Source: JAJPKK01 sp963800215 (GTDB lineage Bacteria > Pseudomonadota > Alphaproteobacteria > Rhizobiales > Xanthobacteraceae). Taken from it: a stretch of 64,000 nt of DNA. The notes under the pieces are model-generated. The model saw only the letters and a list, made by a program, of their open reading frames with translations, was not told the DNA's origin and did not search any database. Position numbers and translations under genes: made by a program. Where the stretch lies: contig CAWCZY010000006.1 of the NCBI GenBank assembly GCA_963800215.1, positions 434,001-498,000 of the forward strand, in the 5' to 3' direction. Below, piece after piece: positions 8,159 to 17,254 of the stretch (positions within the stretch are counted from its first letter, which is position 1; the number at the start of each line of letters is the position of its first letter).

Positions 8159-9512
8159 CTACAATTCCAGCGCTGCGACATCGCGCACGTTCTCGATGTC
8201 GAGCAGGGCCTCGACCAGCGTTTCCATGCGCGGCCTGTGCCGGGTCAGCCGGCGGAATTTCGCGGCGACTTCATCGAGAGACATCGGCGTCTCCGGGCAG
8301 CCGCGGAACGTCGCGATGTTGCCCGTGATCTTGCGCCCGTCGCGCAATGCGATCGTGAGACCGGCGCCCCAGCCGGCATCCCCGGGCACGATCGCGATCC
8401 GCGCCGCGAGATCGAGAATGCCGGGGTCATGAATGGGATCGTCGGCGAAGGCGGCAGGATCGGCCGGATCGCGCCAGGCGGCGACGGCCAGGGAGAACGG
8501 CACGCTGTACTGACCGAGCATGAGGTCGGCCGGCCGCCGCTCGCCGTGATGGGACGCCACCTTCGCCGACGCGGCGACGGCGATCCCGGCGATATCGGCG
8601 GCCGCGAAGCCATGGGTCTGCATCAGGCTGCGAAGAAGCTCGATGGGCGCTTGCGCGGTGACATGGCAGGCATAAGGTTTGATGCAGAGGCGGCTGGTCT
8701 CGTAGAACGACCCTAGCTGCGCGGTGAGCAGGGCCGGGTCGGCGCGCGAGCAGAAGCTCTGCAGCACGCCGAACTCGCCTTCCAGGATCGTGCGCGGCGC
8801 GTCATAGCCCCGGGCCGCGAGCAGCGCGGCGAGGACGCCGCTCTCGGCGGCGCGTCCCAGATGAAGCCGCTTGACCATCCCGCCTTGCCCGCTCCTGGCG
8901 AACGCCAGGAGGCCGCCGGTGCAGGACCCGGCGATGCCGAGCGCGAAGGCGAGCTGGTCCGGCGACAGCGCCAGCAGGCAGCCGCTCGCGGGTGCGGCGC
9001 CGAACGGCCCGACGATGCCGGGCGCGTGGAAGCCGTGGAGCTCCGGCGTGTGCAGCGTCGCCGCACCGATGCGGAAGCTGACCTCGCAGCCCGCGACGAT
9101 CGCCGTGATCAGGTCGCGTCCGCTGCGCGCCTGCGCCTGCGCCATGGCGAAGGCGGGCAGCGCGACGGTGGCCCCGGGATGCGCGCCGGCGCCGGGCTTG
9201 CGCAGGCTGTCGAGTTCGAAGGCGTGCGCGAATGCGCCGAGCGCCAGCGCCGCCTGGCGTGGATCGAGCCGCCGATCGAACCCCGGCACCGAACACGCAC
9301 CGGATGCGCCGGACCCGTCGATGACGGCGGCGATGGCGCGCGACCACGGGAAACGGGCGCCGAAGACCGCGCAGGCCGCCGCATCGATCAGGCATGCCTT
9401 GGCGGTGCCGACGATGTCGCGCAGGCAAGTGCTCATAGCGCAGGCCGGCCGCGTAGGCGGCCAGCCGATCGGCCGCATGGCAGGCGGCGGCCATCGCGAT
9501 TGCGCTGCTCAT
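8159..9512 (-). CDS. MmgE/PrpD family protein (one frame disruption near the N terminus)
   Basis: From the ATG at 9512 the frame reads MSSAIAMAAACHAADRLA through YEHLPA. An extra base at about 9418-9422 then shifts it, and reading resumes as DIVGTAKACLIDAAACAVFGA to the stop at 8159, about 450 residues in all. PrpD landmarks are FAHAFELDSLRKPGAGAHPG, GCEVSFRIGAATL, and KPYACHVTAQAPIE with the family histidine. Family members include 2-methylcitrate dehydratase and cis-aconitate decarboxylase. Without prpB or prpC nearby the substrate is unknown. The disruption is probably a sequence error because both sides are well conserved. Confidence 0.85.
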
Positions 9513-9635
9513 CGGGGTTCCGATGCGAAGCGCCAGGATCGCCGTCCGGCGTCAAGAGGGACCTTGGCCAGTCGCGAATATGATCTAATCTGCGCCGCCT
9601 CGGACGCCCCACGGAGCCAAGATGCCTGCGAATCG

Positions 9636-10664
9636 ATGATTCTCACCGGCGACGTGAACCTGATGAACGTCACCGATCCCAGCGTTCCCTTCGCCCAGGT
9701 CGCCGATGAATTCCACGAGCGCGGACGTGGTGTTCAGCAATCTCGAATGCTGCCTCGTCATTCCGTCCGGGCACTCCGTCAGCAACGAAGGCTTCTTCGC
9801 CGACCCGCGCGCCGGCGAGGCGCTGAGACACGCCGGCATCCATGCGGTCGGCATCGCCAACAACGTGCATTACGGCGAGGCCAACATTCTCTCCTCGATG
9901 GCGCGGCTCGACGAATACGGCGTGCTCCATTCCGGCGCCGGCAAAGACCTCGCCGCCGCGCGGGCGCCGGTGATCGTGGAGCGCAACGGCATGCGGTTCG
10001 GCTTTCTGCAGCGCAGCTCGGTGTATTGGCCGACCGATCACGAGGCGCGCAAGGATGCGCCGGGGATCGCCGTCATTCGCGGCCACACCGCCTATCACGT
10101 GCCGGTGTTCAAGACGCGCGTCGGCGTGCCGCCGCCCAACCGTCCCGGCGTCGCGCCGGACATCATCACCTGGGCCGATGCGGATTATCTCGGCTGGTTC
10201 CGCGACGACATCGCTGCATTGCGGCCGCACGTGGATGTCCTCGTCGCATCGTGCCACTGGGGGCTCGGCAGGGACGTCCTCAAATACATGACGGACATCG
10301 CCCACGCGGCCATCGATGCCGGCGCCGACCTCGTCATCGGCCACGGCCCGCATTATTGCCTGCCCATCGAAGTCTACAAGGGGCGGCCGATCTATTACGG
10401 GCTCGGCAGCTTCTCCTTCCACACCGGCCATGGCGGCCGACGGCATGCCGAGTGGGTCGGCATGATGGCGCGCGTGGAGGCCGGCCGCGGCGGCGTCCGG
10501 CCGCGCGCTTCCAGTTCGTCCGCCACAATGACCGCAACGAGACCTACCTGTGCCGGCTGGCGGACGAAGCCGGCGAACTCGCCCACCTCACCAAATACAG
10601 CCGCCAGTTCGGTGTCCGGCTGACGCCGGAAGGCGATCAGGTCCGCATCGAGATCAAGGGGTGA
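9636..10664 (+). CDS. CapA-like (PgsA/CapA) metallophosphatase-fold protein (two frame disruptions)
   Basis: The frame opens MILTGDVNLMNVTDPSVPFA at 9636, shifts by one inserted base at about 9719-9724, and continues VVFSNLECCLV. The body carries GIHAVGIANNVHYGE, VDVLVASCHWGL and DLVIGHGPHYCLPIE, all hallmarks of the bacterial CapA/PgsA metal-binding fold. A second disruption near 10490-10512 (one base lost or two gained) leads into FQFVRHNDRNETYL and the stop at 10664. The corrected length is about 342 residues. CapA relatives act in polyglutamate capsule or amino-acid polymer metabolism, but orphan copies like this have no assigned job. No signal peptide is visible. Confidence 0.8.
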   Translation: MILTGDVNLMNVTDPSVPFAQVADEFHERGRGVQQSRMLPRHSVRALRQQRRLLRRPARRRGAETRRHPCGRHRQQRALRRGQHSLLDGAARRIRRAPFRRRQRPRRRAGAGDRGAQRHAVRLSAAQLGVLADRSRGAQGCAGDRRHSRPHRLSRAGVQDARRRAAAQPSRRRAGHHHLGRCGLSRLVPRRHRCIAAARGCPRRIVPLGARQGRPQIHDGHRPRGHRCRRRPRHRPRPALLPAHRSLQGAADLLRARQLLLPHRPWRPTACRVGRHDGARGGRPRRRPAARFQFVRHNDRNETYLCRLADEAGELAHLTKYSRQFGVRLTPEGDQVRIEIKG

Positions 10665-10908
10665 TCCGCTTGGAGCGCTGCGCGCAACCACGCTTGCGCC
10701 TGCGCACGATTGTTGAATCATGGCATAGTGCGCCGGCCGCTCCGTGCCACCGACCGCAACGGGTGGTGCGGGTGACGGCAGCGGTCGCCGTTCCGGCCGA
10801 AAATCGTGGAACCCCGATCAGCAATTTGACCTTGCCAATCAGCCGGTTGAGCGCTGATATAGCCTGACAATTCCTCTCAATTGGCACCCTGCCGGGGCCG
10901 TGTGGTGC

Positions 10909-12347
10909 ATGTCTGAAACTCAGGACGCCAAGAACTGGTTCGTGTTGCTCAAGGGCAAGCGGTACGGGCCTTACACCTTTGCAGCACTGGTGCAGGCGGC
11001 CGAGAAGGGCGTCGTCGACCAGGAAGCCGGAGTGTGGTGCCTGGGCTGGGACGAATGGCGCATCGCGCGCAATGTTCCCGGGCTGTTTGAGCGAGGAACC
11101 GGAGCCGCGGAAGATCACCAGGAAGATGCCGGCGCACCCGAGGAGGATGCGGACGATCGCGAAGAATCCGCGCGCGAGGAGGGCCGTCGCGACCACGAAC
11201 ATCGCCACCATCGCGAAGAAGATGGACGCGCGCGACGCGACCGACAGCCGCGGCAAGGACGCCGTGGACGAAAGTGCGGCGAGCCCGCCGATGTTTGTGG
11301 CAAGCAGGCCTCTGGTCGCGGTCGGGCGCCTATCGGACGCCGCCGACATTCGCGCCCGCGCCCGCGACGCCGATGAGACGGCTGTCAAGCCGGATGAGGC
11401 GCCGGGCTTCGGTCTTTCGGCGGGGCCGCCGATGTCGGTGTCGGGACCGCCTTCCGAATACCAAGGAACGAGCCGTGGCGGAGGCGTTCGGCTCGCCATC
11501 CTCTCCGTCCTCGCGGTTCTCGCGATCCTGCTCGGCGCCGTCTGGGCCGCCATTTCGCTGGGCATCATTCGCGTAGAATTCATGCCGGCGCGCAGCCAGG
11601 CCAAATTACCGGAGCAGGCACCGTACCGCCGGAGCAGGCCGCAGCCCCCGCTCCGGCTCCGCAAACCGCCGACGCGGCGGCGCCCGCGCCGGTGAATGCG
11701 GCTCGGTCGACGGCATTCCCGCGATCGTCGCGAACCTGCCCGCCGTCGCTGCCCTCAAGGCCGCCGATCCCGATGCTTACGCCAGGTTCTTGAAGCGGTT
11801 TGGCGCGGCCTATAAGGCGAATGCGGCGGACGACGAGATGCTGACGCAGGCGCGCACTGCGCTGCGCAAGAGCATGAAGCATCTGCTGGCGAAGGCATCC
11901 ACCGAGTCGCTCCTGGAAATAACCGAGGTGAACCTCGCTTACATGCGGGCGCTGCAGCCGGTCAATCCCGGCAGTTGCGTCGCCCTGAGCGACGAAAGCA
12001 AGGGCGCCGTGTTGGACGCCAATCTGGCGCGGGATTTCGCGCCCTTGTTCCAGCGCGAGATGGCCGTGCTCGAGCGCATCATCACCAGCACCGAGAGCAC
12101 GGATGCCGCGCCCAGCGAGACCGAGGTGCGGCCCTATCTGGAAACCGTGTTCGGCGAGCTCAAGAAGCAGCCGGTGCAGACGCAGCTCCTGGGCCGCGAC
12201 AAACTCACGGCGGCGGAGTACGCGCCGTATTGCGAACTCGTCATCGCCTTCTACGAGGCGGTGCGCGCTCTGCCCTTCGCGGATGCGGTCAAATTGCTGC
12301 GCAACCTCTACGCCACCGCTGCCGCCGAGCCCGACACCGATAAGTAA
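10909..12347 (+). CDS. GYF-domain membrane protein with alpha-helical C-terminal region (frame scrambled)
   Basis: From MSETQDAKNWFVLLKGKRYG at 10909 there is a clear GYF_2 domain (GPYTFAALVQAAEKG, VWCLGWDEW, residues 8-60). A second well-coded block has a membrane segment, LAILSVLAVLAILLGAVWAA (about 11490-11560), then an Ala/Pro linker. A third block, 11700-12347, is helical and Glu-rich (RFGAAYKANAADDEML onwards). The three blocks lie in three different frames, so at least two disruptions occur. The stretch 11090-11250 is ambiguous and reads more naturally as membrane sequence on the opposite strand. GYF_2 domains in bacteria are thought to bind proline-rich partners; the function of this protein is unknown. 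Confidence 0.6.
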
Positions 12348-12361
12348 CGCCGCCGCCGCCG

Positions 12362-14590
12362 CTACGTGGTGATCGGCTGCACGACGGCGACCGGTTTTTC
12401 CGCCCCGCGCAGCTTGGCGGCCTGCACCAGCGGCGGGCACCGCTTGTCGTCGTAATACTCGACCTGGCAGTCGAGGCACTGAAAGCACTCTGCGGTGACG
12501 ATTTTTCCGGTCGGCTCGATCGCCCGCACCGGACACGAACGTTCGCACAAATGGCAGGGACTGCCGCATTCGGGACGACGCTTGAGCAGATCGACGAGGT
12601 GCAGCCGATCGAGGAAAGCGAGCACGCCGCCGAGCGGACACAGGAAGCGGCAATAGGCCCGCTCGGAGAACAGCCCGATCGCCAACAACGCACCAGCATA
12701 GAGCACAAAGGGCCAGGCGCGCGTGAATTTCGAGATGATCGCGGTCTTGAACGGCTCGATCTCCATCGTGGCCCCCGAAGCGTCGATCCCCGTCAGCACC
12801 AAGACCAGCACGGCTGCGGCTGCGATATATTTGCCCAACCACAAGCGCTTCTCCAGCGCCGGCGCCGGCTTCCATTGCGGCACGCCGAGGGCGCGGGACA
12901 ACTGGCCGAGCAACTCCTGAAGCGCTCCGAACGGGCACAGCCAGCCGCAGAACACGCCGCGCCCGATCAGCACCAGCGAAACGAGGGTATAGAGGGCAAT
13001 CATTACCATCAGCGGCTCGGCAAGGTAGAAACCGATATCGAAGTGATTGAACGGCGCCATCGCGTAGTTCATGACATTGACGATCGAGAGCTGCACACCG
13101 GCGGTCCAGCCGAGCCAGACGAGAACAATCAGCAGAAATCCGTTGCGCACCAGCCGGTGGGCAAGGCGAAAGCGCGCCAGCGTCGCCTGGAATACGAAGA
13201 TCAGGGTGAGCACCGACAGGAGCACGGCAAGAATCGCAACATTGACCCGGCTGTCGTTCCAGGCCTCGACCCAGCTGGGGACCAGCGGCGGTTCGGAATC
13301 CAGGGTTATCTGAAAATCGCCGTCGTTGCCGTTTCCGACGCCCGTTTGATCGGCGACGACGGGTTGGGCACCATGCTCGACGTGCGCGTCGTCACGATTG
13401 GCGAGGGCCTGAAGATCCGGGACCTTGTAGTCGAGCCCGAACGCGACCGTCACCGGCGCGACGCCCGCGCCATTGACCAGGAGTTCCAGCCGCCACGGCT
13501 TTAGCGGGTCGAAGCCCGAATTTGCGGGCAGCGCGAACAGCCCGGCATCCTGCTCCCCGCGGATGCCTTCGGCGAAAGGGTTGAGAAACTGGTAGTCGTC
13601 TTGCACGAAGCTGAAAGTCTGCCCGTCTTGAACGACGCGCAGGCGATCGAAGCGGCGTCCCTCCGACTCCAGGAAGAACTTTTTGCCGAGAAAATCGTAT
13701 GGGCCGTTGGAGGCGACGAAAATCGCCTGGGCGCCGCTCGGTATCCGGCTCTTGTAATCCTCGAATTTCACCATGCCGACCAGATTGCCGCCGATGGCTG
13801 CCGGCGTGAACAGCGCCGTGGCGAATTCGATATAGAGATCGTCGGGCTTGCCGAGCGGCACGTCGAGCTTGGCGCCGGACGCGCCCGCCTCGGCCAGCGC
13901 CATCGCAACCTCGCCCGACGTCACCCGCCGGCGCACCACGACGCCCGCGGCGAGGAGTGTCTCCCAGGACTTGCGGCTGTAGCTCTCGACGTCGAGGGTC
14001 GGAGCCGTCGCGGCGGTCACGGGGGGCCGCACGATGCGCGCGCGCAGCACCAGCCCCGCGGTGATGACGACGGCGGCGCGCATGGCGCGGGCGCTGACGG
14101 TCGCACCGGAGACGAAGTCCGGCGGCAGCGCGTTGGTGCCGCCGCGCAGCGGTTTGCCCGCTTCGCGGGCGAGAAATGTATCGAGCAGGCGCTGGCGCTG
14201 GGGGTCGTGAGCGATATAGGGCTCGTTGTGGAACACCACCTTGGCCCCGGTGATGTGGCCGCTGAGATCGATGCCGCCGATCACATCGAACGGTGTCGTC
14301 GAATAACCGGGCGCGGCGATGATATCGAGGGTCGAAAACACGTAGGCGACGACCTTGTCGCTTTGGTAGAGCGCGATCGCCGGCGGCGAGCCTTCCTCCG
14401 GCCCGAGCCGTTCGGCGCCGCCGGGATAGACCACCGCCATGACCTCGGGCGTGAGCCGCTCGCGCAGCTTGCCCTTCTCGGCAATGGCAGGCGAGGCGAA
14501 AACGAGCGCCATCAAAGCGATGCAGATGCTGCACAGCCATTCACCGGGCTTTGGAAATGCGACGCGGCGCGCGGACTGAGGGTTCGACAT
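12362..14590 (-). CDS. NosR/NirI-family FMN-binding polyferredoxin membrane protein
   Basis: The intact 742-residue product has a signal/anchor at about 15-38. A periplasmic FMN-binding domain carries DFVSGATVSARAMRAAV near residue 160, where the threonine is the usual covalent flavin site. About six membrane helices follow between residues 450 and 660, with two cytoplasmic Cys motifs, FCGWLCPFG and CRFLCPLGG. The C-terminal ferredoxin region has CGSPCHLCERSCP and CFQCLDC. This is the architecture of NosR, which supplies electrons for nitrous oxide reductase in denitrifiers. No nosZ, nosD or nirS lies nearby, so this copy may serve another exported redox enzyme. It is divergent from the membrane operon starting at 14961. 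Confidence 0.85.
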   Translation of the reverse strand: MSNPQSARRVAFPKPGEWLCSICIALMALVFASPAIAEKGKLRERLTPEVMAVVYPGGAERLGPEEGSPPAIALYQSDKVVAYVFSTLDIIAAPGYSTTPFDVIGGIDLSGHITGAKVVFHNEPYIAHDPQRQRLLDTFLAREAGKPLRGGTNALPPDFVSGATVSARAMRAAVVITAGLVLRARIVRPPVTAATAPTLDVESYSRKSWETLLAAGVVVRRRVTSGEVAMALAEAGASGAKLDVPLGKPDDLYIEFATALFTPAAIGGNLVGMVKFEDYKSRIPSGAQAIFVASNGPYDFLGKKFFLESEGRRFDRLRVVQDGQTFSFVQDDYQFLNPFAEGIRGEQDAGLFALPANSGFDPLKPWRLELLVNGAGVAPVTVAFGLDYKVPDLQALANRDDAHVEHGAQPVVADQTGVGNGNDGDFQITLDSEPPLVPSWVEAWNDSRVNVAILAVLLSVLTLIFVFQATLARFRLAHRLVRNGFLLIVLVWLGWTAGVQLSIVNVMNYAMAPFNHFDIGFYLAEPLMVMIALYTLVSLVLIGRGVFCGWLCPFGALQELLGQLSRALGVPQWKPAPALEKRLWLGKYIAAAAVLVLVLTGIDASGATMEIEPFKTAIISKFTRAWPFVLYAGALLAIGLFSERAYCRFLCPLGGVLAFLDRLHLVDLLKRRPECGSPCHLCERSCPVRAIEPTGKIVTAECFQCLDCQVEYYDDKRCPPLVQAAKLRGAEKPVAVVQPITT

Positions 14591-14960
14591 TCGAATTCAT
14601 ACTCGGGATGGCGACCGCAATGAGGAAATCAGGAAACATTTGCCAGAGCAAGGACTCGTCAAGGCGTTCGGCCTGGAACCGTTGTCTCCTTGGAAGCCGA
14701 ATGGATCTCCCGTAGTCCTGCGTCCGCCCGATGGCCGAGGAGAGAAAGGATTTTGGCAACTGGTTTTGCCGTAATTCCTGGAGTAGACTTCGGCCCAGGG
14801 ATGCCTCGGATCGAAGACCGCGATTTCCCGACTTGCGAAACTCGGCCGGCGCGCGTGTTCGTGCGACCACACGAGCGGCGGGGAGGGGAGCGAGCGGGAT
14901 TTACCGGAAGCGAGATAAAAAAATGGCCGCGGAAACTAGCCCGCGGCGGGGAGGACTTAC
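14591..14960. promoter_or_regulatory. Divergent intergenic region between the NosR-like gene and the membrane operon
   Basis: These 370 bases separate two divergent genes and must hold both promoters. Short readings exist on both strands, but none has family features or a start with a ribosome-binding site. I saw no clear FNR-type TTGAT-N4-ATCAA palindrome. GGGGAGGACTTAC immediately before 14961 is the ribosome-binding site of the forward gene. Confidence 0.45.
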
Positions 14961-16364
14961 ATGCATCTGATTCCGCAGTCGTGGTCGCATTTGCACATAC
15001 TCGTGGGCGTATTTCCGTCCTTTGGGCTTGTGATCGTGCTCGGCTTTTACATCGGCGGCCTCCTCACCGATAATAACGGTATCAAGCGAACCTGCCTCGC
15101 CCTGTTCGGCTTGGTGGCCCTGCTGTCCGTCCCGACCTATTTCAGCGGCGCCGGTTCGATGGCGGTCCTGTCCCGGAATCCCAGCATTTCCAAGGACATG
15201 ATGAGCATTCACTACGGTTGGGGGATGGCGGCGCTCCTCGCCCTCGTGGTAACGGGAATTGTCGCCTGGGTCGAACTGTGGCGAGCCGGCCGCGACGGCC
15301 GCGCGTCCAACGTCGCACGCTATCTGGTGCCGGGTCTCGCCGTTGTCGCTGTGGCCCTGATGGTCGTGGCGGACGGCTGGGAAATCAATCATCGCGAGCT
15401 GCGATCGACCGTCTCCATTCCCGACGTCTCGACTTCGCCGGTTTGGCCCCATGTCCATATGATCTTGAACCACGTCCCGACGGTCGGATTCGTGTTCGCA
15501 TTGGCTTTTTACATTGTGGCGCTCGTCACGAAGAACGACGGCATGACCCGGGGCAGCCTCATTCTTTTCGTCATATGCGGCATCGCCGGCGTTCCGACCT
15601 ACGTCACCGGCACCGCTTCGATGTGGGCTTTGACCCAGCCTCCGATCCCCGAGATTTCCAAGGCCGTGATCAATGCCCATCGCAACATGGCGTTGTGGTC
15701 GCTGTTCGGCCTGGGATTTACCGGTGCTGCCGCCTGGGCCGAACTGTGGAGGTATCGGTATTTTGCACACTTTTCCAAGCTGTCGCTGACTTTGGTTCTG
15801 CTGTTTGCGGTGGTCACCCTCGGCATAATGACCGAAACCGGCCACCTGGGGGGACAGATCAATCACCCCGAGATCCGCTTGGCGGCTGAAATGCTGCCGA
15901 CCGATGCCAATGCCGGCATATCGAGCGCACTTGAAACGCTGATGAAGAACGTCGTTTGGTTCATACCCTGGCAAGTCGTCCATTTCTTCGGATACTGCTT
16001 GATATTAGGGTCGGTGCTCGCCGTTGCGCTCCGGGTGTTGGGTTTCTGGAAATCCGTGTCGTTTGCTGCGGTGCACCGGCTGCTCATACTGGGATTTCTG
16101 GGAGTGCTGATGAACGTCTTCAGCGGGATGCTGATGATGCTGGCGGATTCCTACCGCTATGTGGTCAACGACTATACGTTCGCGCCGAAGATCGCTTTCA
16201 TCACGATCGGCGCGGTGGCGGTTCTGTATTTTTCGCTGTCCGACCGGCTTTGGAACCTCAAGGCAGGAGAGGACGCGCCGGTGGCTGCGAAATGCGTCGC
16301 CGCCGGGGTGCTGGTGGCATGGACCGGGGTGATCGTGTGCGGCCGGATGCTGGCCTATCTTTGA
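14961..16364 (+). CDS. Polytopic membrane protein with two tandem homologous modules and a DUF6644-like C-terminal domain
   Basis: The 467-residue product contains the same membrane module twice. The first runs from WSHLHILVGVFPSFG through VPTYFSGAGSM to VAWVELWRA (residues 8-110). The second runs from WPHVHMILNHVPTVG through VPTYVTGTASM to AAWAELWRY (residues 160-270). Each carries an H-x-H pair, a later helix histidine (HYGW / HRNM) and a trailing INH motif, so haem b binding is conceivable. The C-terminal third (about 325-467) resembles the separate protein at 16643. A strong GGGGAGG site precedes the ATG. It heads an operon with the next two genes and is likely part of an inner-membrane electron-transfer unit; that role is inference. 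Confidence 0.75.
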   Translation: MHLIPQSWSHLHILVGVFPSFGLVIVLGFYIGGLLTDNNGIKRTCLALFGLVALLSVPTYFSGAGSMAVLSRNPSISKDMMSIHYGWGMAALLALVVTGIVAWVELWRAGRDGRASNVARYLVPGLAVVAVALMVVADGWEINHRELRSTVSIPDVSTSPVWPHVHMILNHVPTVGFVFALAFYIVALVTKNDGMTRGSLILFVICGIAGVPTYVTGTASMWALTQPPIPEISKAVINAHRNMALWSLFGLGFTGAAAWAELWRYRYFAHFSKLSLTLVLLFAVVTLGIMTETGHLGGQINHPEIRLAAEMLPTDANAGISSALETLMKNVVWFIPWQVVHFFGYCLILGSVLAVALRVLGFWKSVSFAAVHRLLILGFLGVLMNVFSGMLMMLADSYRYVVNDYTFAPKIAFITIGAVAVLYFSLSDRLWNLKAGEDAPVAAKCVAAGVLVAWTGVIVCGRMLAYL

Positions 16365-16381
16365 TCGGGGAGCGACGGCGG

Positions 16382-16495
16382 ATGGATGAATTTCAAGTGT
16401 TTGTGGCGGTCCTTGCGATCAATGCATGCGTCCTCGGCGTCGCCTTGTTCGCGGTATACCAGTTCAACAAGGTCGTGAGCCGATGCGGCCGGTGA
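16382..16495 (+). CDS. 37-residue single-pass membrane peptide
   Basis: An ATG 17 bases after the preceding stop, with GGGGAGCGACGGCGG in front, opens a short reading that begins MDEFQVFVAVLAINACVLG. It continues as one hydrophobic helix and ends with a basic tail (FNKVVSRCGR). Small single-helix subunits of this kind are common in membrane redox complexes. Its place between two related membrane-protein genes suggests it is an accessory subunit. No family is recognised; reality of the gene rests on context, start signal and composition. Confidence 0.6.
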   Translation: MDEFQVFVAVLAINACVLGVALFAVYQFNKVVSRCGR

Positions 16496-16507
16496 TCCGG
16501 TTCGTGC

Positions 16508-16602
16508 TTGGAGCACGATCCCGAAAGGTCGCAGATTTTTCGGACCAGGTCATGCTGGAAATCAGAAACTCTGGAGCGCTGTCCGATTCGATCCGAAAAG
16601 AT
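16508..16602. repeat. Degenerate rhizobial GAGCATGATC-type palindromic element
   Basis: GGAGCACGATCCCGAAA and the facing TTTTTCGGACCAGGTCATGC can pair as an imperfect hairpin. They are followed by GAGCGCTGTCCGATTCGATC, the usual tail of a repeat scattered through Bradyrhizobium-like genomes. A 52-codon reading crosses it but reflects the repeat, not a gene. It sits between the 37-residue membrane gene and the DUF6644-like gene, inside a putative operon. Confidence 0.5.
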
Positions 16603-16642
16603 GGCGCCCTGGCAGACATAACAGGCGAGGGAGGATAGAGCG

Positions 16643-17131
16643 GTGCTTGCATGGCTGGAAGGTACGCAGTTTTCCGCTTGGGTCCGAGGCGATTCATTGT
16701 GGGGGTGGCCGTTCGTGCTCACTGTCCATGTGCTCGGGACGGCGGTCGTCATCGGGTTCATCTTCATCATCAGCCTGCGGCTGCTCGGGCTGTTCGAGAC
16801 GATTCGGTATAGCTCGCTCAATCGGCTGTTTCCCGTCGTCTGGGCGGCGCTCGTGCTTCAATTCCTCACCGGTTTCGCGCTGTGGATGACGAAGCCCACG
16901 CGATATGTCGCCGACACCGCGTTCGTGCTGAAGTTCTCGCTGGTCATTGTCGGCATTGTTCTGGCGCTGTACTTCTATGCCACGTTGAAGCGAGAAGGCG
17001 CCTCATGGGACGCGGCGGGGGGTAGCCCCGCGCGTCGGGTGAAATACGTCGCCGCTTCGCTACTGGTATGGTGTGGCGTTCTTATTGCGGCCCGGCTGAC
17101 CGCACATCTGGGAGCTCTCTATACCGGCTGA
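16643..17131 (+). CDS. DUF6644-like four-helix membrane protein
   Basis: The 162-residue product starts at a GTG (16643) with GAGGGAGGATAG upstream. It has four predicted membrane helices beginning WPFVLTVHVLGTAVVIGF, with a histidine in the first helix (TVHVLG), LTGFALWMTKP before the third and KFSLVIVGIVLALYFYA after it. It aligns convincingly with the C-terminal third of the protein encoded at 14961 (HFFGYCLILGSVLAVALRVLG and KIAFITIGAVAVLYF are the matching segments). A membrane redox or sensing role with its neighbours is inferred; biochemical function is unknown. Confidence 0.75.
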   Translation: MLAWLEGTQFSAWVRGDSLWGWPFVLTVHVLGTAVVIGFIFIISLRLLGLFETIRYSSLNRLFPVVWAALVLQFLTGFALWMTKPTRYVADTAFVLKFSLVIVGIVLALYFYATLKREGASWDAAGGSPARRVKYVAASLLVWCGVLIAARLTAHLGALYTG

Positions 17132-17254
17132 ACGACGGGCTCCGCGGTGGCCGATGCGTCTCGTCGGCCACCTGCGGCTCGCCCACGAACGGCGAACGGC
17201 AGCTTTCCGCGGAAAGCTGCCGTTTTGAGGGTGGAATTGCAGGCGCCGCGAGGG

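Noticed and set aside
16483..16638. A 52-codon reading after the small membrane gene
   Set aside because: It is made by the degenerate GAGCATGATC-type repeat and has no independent start signal.
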